Shown here: one piece after another, positions 54,487 to 58,659 of the stretch | Layout: every line of letters begins with the position of its first letter | Position numbering within the stretch: position 1 is the stretch's first letter | NCBI GenBank assembly: GCA_051649785.1 | Contig: JBOFHT010000025.1 | Location: 1-58,659 of the forward strand | Origin: JBOFHT01 sp051649785 | Lineage (GTDB): Archaea; Methanobacteriota; Methanobacteria; Methanobacteriales; Methanobacteriaceae | DNA: 58,659 nucleotides | Direction: 5' to 3' | Notes under the pieces: generated by a model | What the model was told of the DNA's origin: nothing | The model's database searches: none | What the model saw: only the letters and a program-made list of their open reading frames with translations | Program-made: the position numbers and the translations under genes

Positions 54487-55572
54487 ATGTTTGGATTAAA
54501 TAAAAATAAAAAGAATGATAATAAGGCTAATGTTTCAACTACTTCCAAAGGAATGGATAATACATTAGGTATTGATTTAGGTACTTTAAATACTGTTATT
54601 GCAAAGCCATCGGGGGATAAATTTGATTTATACCAAATACCTTCAGTTGTAGCTGTTAAAAAAGATGATGAGTCATCAGTTTTAGCTGTTGGTGAAGAAG
54701 CTAAGTTAATGCTAGGTAGGACACCTGAGGATATTATTGCAGTTAGGCCACTTAGAAAAGGAGTTATTGAAAGTACTGCTCAAGCAAAAGCTCTTTTAGA
54801 AGAAGCAATGGAAGTTGGAAAAGATAACGGTGAATCTATTAATAGAATTGTTATTGGTATTCCTGGGGACTCATCAGAAGTAGAAAAAAATGCTGTTGAA
54901 GGTGTAGGTAAACGGGCTGGAGCTGAATATGTTTTAGTAATTAGTGAAGGACTAGCTGCTGCTATTGGATCAGGATTGCCTATTGCAGAGCCAAACGGAA
55001 CAATGGTTATTGATATTGGTGCAGGTTCAACTGATTTAGTTGTTATCTCATTAGGAGGAATAACTGATATTGAAACAGTTAGATTTGGTGGAGATGACAT
55101 TGATAACAATGTTGTAGATTTAATTAAAGAGCATTTCAAAGTTGAAATTGGTATTCACGAAGCTGAAAATGCTAAAATTGAGGTTGGAATGTTCCATTGT
55201 AAAGAAGACATAGAAACCATGGCAACTGAAGTTATTGGTAAATGTATGGAAACTAATAGACCAAAACGTGTTGAAATAACTTCTGAAATGATTGCCGATG
55301 CTTCTGAACCAATAATATCTGAAATAATAGCTGGTTTGAATTTAGTATTAGAAAGATTATCTCCTGAATTAATTGCAGGTATTTATAGTAATAGTATTGC
55401 TGTTGGTGGAGGATCACAACTTAGAGGGCTAAGGGAAAGAATATTTGAAGAATTGGATATTCCAATATCTATTTCTGGAGACCCTATGACTGTAGTAGCT
55501 AAAGGTGCAGCTATTGTTGCAGCTGAACCGAGAGCATTAGAACCTGAAGTAAGATTAAAAGCTATGAGATAG
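54487..55572 (+). CDS. MreB-like actin-family ATPase
   Basis: A 361-residue actin/Hsp70-superfamily ATPase closest to MreB. Phosphate 1 motif GIDLGTLNTVIAKP is near residue 29, then NRIVIGIPGDSSEVEKNA, phosphate 2 MVIDIGAGSTDLVVISLGG, the connect motif and adenosine motif NSIAVGGGSQLRGLRERI, and PMTVVAKGAAIVA. The first 25 residues are a Lys/Asn-rich extension (LNKNKKNDNKAN). MreB organises wall synthesis in rod-shaped bacteria; Methanobacteriales are known to carry MreB-like genes and have pseudomurein walls, so a shape role is plausible but unproven. DnaK-type chaperone annotation is less likely because no substrate-binding domain is present. TGGAGG precedes the ATG. It is coupled to the upstream unknown gene. 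Confidence 0.88.
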   Translation: MFGLNKNKKNDNKANVSTTSKGMDNTLGIDLGTLNTVIAKPSGDKFDLYQIPSVVAVKKDDESSVLAVGEEAKLMLGRTPEDIIAVRPLRKGVIESTAQAKALLEEAMEVGKDNGESINRIVIGIPGDSSEVEKNAVEGVGKRAGAEYVLVISEGLAAAIGSGLPIAEPNGTMVIDIGAGSTDLVVISLGGITDIETVRFGGDDIDNNVVDLIKEHFKVEIGIHEAENAKIEVGMFHCKEDIETMATEVIGKCMETNRPKRVEITSEMIADASEPIISEIIAGLNLVLERLSPELIAGIYSNSIAVGGGSQLRGLRERIFEELDIPISISGDPMTVVAKGAAIVAAEPRALEPEVRLKAMR

Positions 55573-55932
55573 TAGCTACTAATTTTTCTTCTATTAATTT
55601 TCTTTTTTAAGATAATTTTATTAAGTTTATATTAGATATATTTGTTAATTTCATTGGGTTTATTAAGTTTATTAGGTTTATTAAGTTCAATAGATTTATT
55701 AACTTTATATTAGATATATTTGTTAATTTCATTAGTTTTATTAACTTTAATAGATTTATTAACTTTATTAAGCTTATACTCATTCATTAAATTTATTAGA
55801 TTTATTAAACTTATATTAAATCTACATTAAATTTTTTAATAATTTATTTTTTAGTTATTTTATTTTAATTTAATACTACTTTTAGTCTTTATACTAAATC
55901 CATAATCTATAATTTAATTCAAAGGAAAAAAC
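55573..55932. repeat. Intergenic region of imperfect TTTATTAA-based tandem repeats
   Basis: The segment TTTATATTAGATATATTTG plus following bases occurs at 55626-55662 and again at 55704-55740. Between and after them are many copies of TTTATTAARTTTATTAG-like units down to about 55830. The repeat block fills most of the 360-bp gap between the MreB-like gene and rnhB. No gene was seen. AAAGGA at 55920-55925 is the rnhB ribosome binding site. Confidence 0.65.
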
Positions 55933-56568
55933 ATGAATATTTTAGGAATTGATGAAGCAGGAAGAGGGCCAGTATTAGGCTCTTTAATTGTTGCAGGTAT
56001 AGTTATTAATGATGAAAAAGTTAAAGTTTTAGAGAGAATGGGAATAAAAGATTCTAAACGGCTAACTCCTACTAGGAGAAAAATCTTATCTCGTAAACTA
56101 AAAAATATGTTTGATTATCATACTGTTACTATAACTGCTAAAGATATTGATAATTTAAGAGCAAGAGGCGTTAATTTAAATGAAATTGAAAAAATAGCTA
56201 TGCTAAAAGTTGTTGAAGCTTTAAAGGACAAAACAGATTTGGTTATTATTGATTCTCTTGATGTTAAGCCTGAAAGATTAGAAGGTGAGGTAAAATCAGT
56301 TTTTCCACAGCTTGATATTAAAGCTGAGCATAAAGCAGATGATATTTATATTCCAGTTGCAGCTGCTTCTATTTTAGCTAAGGTAGAGCGTGATGAATTA
56401 ATATCTGAAATCAATAAGGAATATCTAAAGTTAGGTGGAATTGGTTCAGGTTATCCTAGTGATCCTAAAACTAAAAAATTCTTAACTAATTTTACTTACG
56501 ATGAAATGCCTGACTTTGTTAGAAAATCGTGGAATACTGTTTTAAAGTTAAAAGATTTAGAAGAATAA
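55933..56568 (+). CDS. rnhB: Ribonuclease HII
   Basis: Removes RNA from RNA-DNA hybrids, including single ribonucleotides and primers. The catalytic block GIDEAGRGPVLG gives D7 and E8, the third Asp lies in VIIDSLDV, and the fourth in EHKADDIYIPVAAASILAKVERD. The RNase HII-specific GSGYPSDPKTKKFL is present. The 211-residue length is normal. AAAGGA lies 7 nt upstream of the ATG. It is followed by a decayed adhesin fragment. Confidence 0.95.
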   Translation: MNILGIDEAGRGPVLGSLIVAGIVINDEKVKVLERMGIKDSKRLTPTRRKILSRKLKNMFDYHTVTITAKDIDNLRARGVNLNEIEKIAMLKVVEALKDKTDLVIIDSLDVKPERLEGEVKSVFPQLDIKAEHKADDIYIPVAAASILAKVERDELISEINKEYLKLGGIGSGYPSDPKTKKFLTNFTYDEMPDFVRKSWNTVLKLKDLEE

Positions 56569-56596
56569 TTGGATTAATAAGAAATTGGATTTATTA

Positions 56597-56895
56597 GGGC
56601 TAATTGTGTTTTATGATAAAGCTACATTTAAAATAAAATATAAACTTCCTAAAGGAGTAACATATATAAAACCTAAAATTAGTACTGGAAAAATATCTTA
56701 TAATAAAAAAATAGGGTATTAACTTAGATAATTAGTAACTTAAAAGTCCATAAAACTAATTCAGCTACTTTAACATGGGATTTAAAATCTAAATCTGGAA
56801 AATATGATTTAAAACCATTTGCGAGTAAAACAAATAGTATTGGTGTAGTTTCCATAAGTGTTTTGGTTATTCCAGTATTTTATGGAAAAATATAA
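56597..56895 (+). pseudogene. Decayed C-terminal fragment of an adhesin-like (DUF11-type repeat) protein
   Basis: Two pieces of one domain are readable in different frames. Frame A (to the TAA at 56720-56722) gives DKATFKIKYKLPKGVTYIKP then KISTGKISYNKK. Frame B (after a TAG, to the stop at 56893-56895) gives ISNLKVHKTNSATLTWDL, then KSGKYDLKP and VVSISVLVIPV. Together they make a near-complete beta-sandwich repeat of the kind seen at the C terminus of methanogen surface proteins. A frameshift and a probable Trp TGG to TAG change separate them. No start or signal sequence is present. It lies just upstream of an intact adhesin-like gene. Confidence 0.65.
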
Positions 56896-57089
56896 GTAGC
56901 TCTTCTTTTTTAAATTTATCATATTTTTTTGTTGAAGTCATTTTTGTAATTAATTGTTTTTTTAGTTTGGATTAGTAGTAATTGTTATGTTTATATTACT
57001 TTTTTTATTTTATGTGTTTTTTTGTTTAGTTTTTTCTTTTTTTTATAGGTGATTGTGGTTATGTTTTTTTATTTTGCTTGTTTTTTTTA
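56896..57089 (+). terminator. T-rich tract with repeated T7-T9 runs
   Basis: The plus strand has at least eight runs of 6-9 T residues in about 190 bp. Such tracts are intrinsic terminators in archaea and would insulate the adhesin gene from upstream transcription. Confidence 0.4.
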
Positions 57090-57104
57090 GAAACATTTAT
57101 ATAT
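57090..57104 (+). promoter_or_regulatory. Candidate BRE/TATA promoter of the adhesin-like gene
   Basis: GAAAC (BRE-like, 57090-57094) is followed by A and TTTATATAT (57096-57104), a good archaeal box A. Transcription would start near 57125-57130, leaving a leader of about 100 nt before the ATG at 57230. Confidence 0.5.
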
Positions 57105-57229
57105 TGGTTATATGTATATATAATGATTAATAGTTATAAATTATTACTTTTTATGATAGTTTATAAGCAATATATTATTAATTATACTATGGTATTGTAT
57201 TAATTATTATTGGGTTTGGTGTTGTTTTT

Positions 57230-58659
57230 ATGGGTAAATTTAGATGGTTGTTTTTAGGGGTTATGCTTTTTTCTTGTCTTTTTTTAGTTTCTAGTGTTAG
57301 TGCAGTTACTTATACGGTTAATGAAACGTGGGATAGTAGTATGATTCAGGACTTGATTAATAATAATGGGGATATTACTGGCTTACATTTTAATGGTACT
57401 GGTGGGGGTTTATATAGTGATATAATATTAGATATTACTAAATCTATTTCTTTGACTTGTGATTCTGGTGTTACTTTAAAAGGTGGTGTAATTGAGGATT
57501 TTGTTGATTATGCTTTTAATATTGTTGCTAATAATGTTCTTGTAACAGGTTTTACAATAACTGATTATTTAACTGGTATTTATTCAGATGGTGCTAATAA
57601 TACTAAGATTTTTAATAATATTTTTAAAGGTAATGAGTATGGTATTGAAGTTAGTTCTGCTAATGGTCTTAATTTATCTAATAATATTATAGAGAATTGT
57701 TTAAATGATGGTGTTTACATAGAAAATTCAAATGGGACAACTATTTCAAACAACACTATAAAGAATACTAGTACTGGTGTTAATTTAGTAGATTCAAATA
57801 ATACTAATATTACACTTAATAATATTACAAATAATAGTTATGATGGAGTTAATGTTGATAATAGTAGAGATGTTAATATTCATGAGAATAATATAGATTC
57901 TAATCAAGAAAATGGAATTTCTATTCATAATTCTAAAAATATTAATGTTTCAAAAAACACAGTTAAAAATAATAAGGATGGTGGTGTTTTTGTTGGGTCT
58001 TCTAATAATGTTGGAATTGTAGATAATACTATTGAGAATAATAAGGGCGATGGTGTTTATATAAGTGATTCTAATGATACATCTATTAAAAAAAATAAAA
58101 TAAAAACAAATAAAAACAATGGAGTTAATTATTATAATTCTAAAAGAGTTTCAATTTCTAATAATGATATCGAAAAGAATGGTGCTACTGGAATTTCTGT
58201 TGTGAACCCTGAACCAACAGGTATGGCGGTAGATCAGAGCTACTATGATCATGCTGTTAATATTACTAATAACAATATTAATGGCAATTCTAAAAACTCT
58301 ACTGATGGAGGATTGTACTTATATTATGTTGATGTTGGAAATATTTCTGGTAATAATATAACTTCTAATATTTATGGGGGTATTACTTTAGAAAGAGGGT
58401 CAAAAATCACTATTTTTAATAACCTCTTTAAAGATAATACTGGTGATAGTATTTATTCTCAAAGAAGTGGTAATATTATTATTAAAAATAATGTTTTTAG
58501 TGGCATGAATGATGGAGTTAATTTTGGAGTATCTGGTGAGATTAGTAACAATTATTTTGAAAACAATTTAATTTCTATCAATTTCCAAGGATTATCATCA
58601 TTAAAAACAAAAATTATGAATAATATAATCAAAGGGAGCTCACAAGGTATTATAATTAG
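57230..58659 (+). CDS. Secreted parallel beta-helix adhesin-like protein, 3' end outside window
   Basis: An open frame from the ATG at 57230 continues past the last base (no in-frame stop; the final TAG is out of frame), giving at least 476 residues. Residues 1-26 form a clear Sec signal peptide: basic MGKFRW, a hydrophobic core and a VSSVSA cleavage site. The rest is made of 20-24-residue coils with the pattern NNxIxNNxxxGIxIxNSxNxxISNN, as in NosD/pectate-lyase-like right-handed beta-helices. Asn ladders dominate. Methanobrevibacter species carry many such adhesin-like proteins, thought to bind hosts or partner cells. No catalytic motif was seen. C-terminal anchoring domains would lie beyond the window. 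The upstream pseudogene may be a relic of a similar gene. Confidence 0.85.
   Translation, partial: MGKFRWLFLGVMLFSCLFLVSSVSAVTYTVNETWDSSMIQDLINNNGDITGLHFNGTGGGLYSDIILDITKSISLTCDSGVTLKGGVIEDFVDYAFNIVANNVLVTGFTITDYLTGIYSDGANNTKIFNNIFKGNEYGIEVSSANGLNLSNNIIENCLNDGVYIENSNGTTISNNTIKNTSTGVNLVDSNNTNITLNNITNNSYDGVNVDNSRDVNIHENNIDSNQENGISIHNSKNINVSKNTVKNNKDGGVFVGSSNNVGIVDNTIENNKGDGVYISDSNDTSIKKNKIKTNKNNGVNYYNSKRVSISNNDIEKNGATGISVVNPEPTGMAVDQSYYDHAVNITNNNINGNSKNSTDGGLYLYYVDVGNISGNNITSNIYGGITLERGSKITIFNNLFKDNTGDSIYSQRSGNIIIKNNVFSGMNDGVNFGVSGEISNNYFENNLISINFQGLSSLKTKIMNNIIKGSSQGIII

Noticed and set aside
54156..54548. 130-codon minus-strand frame overlapping the unknown/MreB-like pair
   Set aside because: Both plus-strand genes have ribosome binding sites and coherent sequences; the antisense frame is Ser/Thr-rich shadow translation.
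58657..58659. Terminal TAG as the stop of the adhesin-like gene
   Set aside because: It is not in the reading frame that starts at 57230, so the gene continues beyond the window.

Overview
This window looks like chromosomal DNA from a methanogenic archaeon of the order Methanobacteriales, most likely Methanobrevibacter or a close relative. The evidence is the gene content: the methyl-coenzyme M reductase activation protein AtwA, the F420 pathway genes for GTP cyclohydrolase III, CofD and CofE, the archaeal IMP cyclohydrolase PurO, DNA topoisomerase VI, archaeal ether-lipid enzymes, an archaeal GAPDH, HypD, an MreB-like protein and a secreted beta-helix adhesin-like protein. The DNA is very AT-rich (no value computed), intergenic regions are long, and GGTG/GGAGG ribosome binding sites are easy to see and often correct the longest-ORF start.

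Layout. 0-5.7 kb: the 3' end of larC, queC, then a minus-strand block (inositol-phosphate synthase, pyruvate carboxylase subunit B) preceded by a thymidylate-kinase-like gene. 5.8-8 kb: a polyprenol/dolichol-kinase-like gene and the ether-lipid prenyltransferase. 8.2-16.4 kb: a surface-glycan island with three paralogous membrane GT-C glycosyltransferases and one GT4 enzyme. It is marked by two local tandem duplications and two copies of a small inverted-repeat element. 16.8-21.7 kb: a zinc-ribbon/NERD-like membrane protein, an AqpZ-type water channel and a DrrAB-type ABC exporter. 22.2-27.4 kb: hypD, an archaeal HAD phosphatase, a PmbA-type protein, a GyrI-like protein and moeA. 28-33.7 kb: aIF1A, Rio1 kinase, a Pno1-like KH protein, then topoisomerase VI B and A. 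33.9-39.6 kb: GAPDH, endonuclease IV, an AAA ATPase, and the tetrapyrrole pair precorrin-2 dehydrogenase and glutamyl-tRNA reductase. 40-47.5 kb: a minus-strand methanogenesis/F420 block (Cys-rich protein, AtwA, DUS-like TIM barrel, GTP cyclohydrolase III, CofD, CofE, PurO). 47.7-52.6 kb: ExbD, ExbB, a large DUF515-like membrane protein and a CDP-alcohol phosphatidyltransferase. 53.9-58.7 kb: an unrecognised protein paired with an MreB-like ATPase, RNase HII, a decayed adhesin fragment and an adhesin-like gene cut by the window end.

Three themes stand out. (1) Many conserved enzymes carry in-frame Asn/Asp/Ser-rich insertions built from AAT/GAT/AGT triplet runs, and the same triplet runs occur between genes. 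(2) Two families of 115-145 bp elements with terminal inverted repeats are present in two copies each; one family has exact 8-bp flanking duplications at both sites, so they behave like MITEs. (3) Two operon-like pairs have a partner I cannot assign: the MreB-like gene with its 3-bp-spaced upstream gene, and ExbB/ExbD with a DUF515-like protein.

No tRNA, rRNA, CRISPR array, complete insertion sequence or replication origin was recognised. Everything here was read by eye; family names come from recognised motifs and no database search was run.
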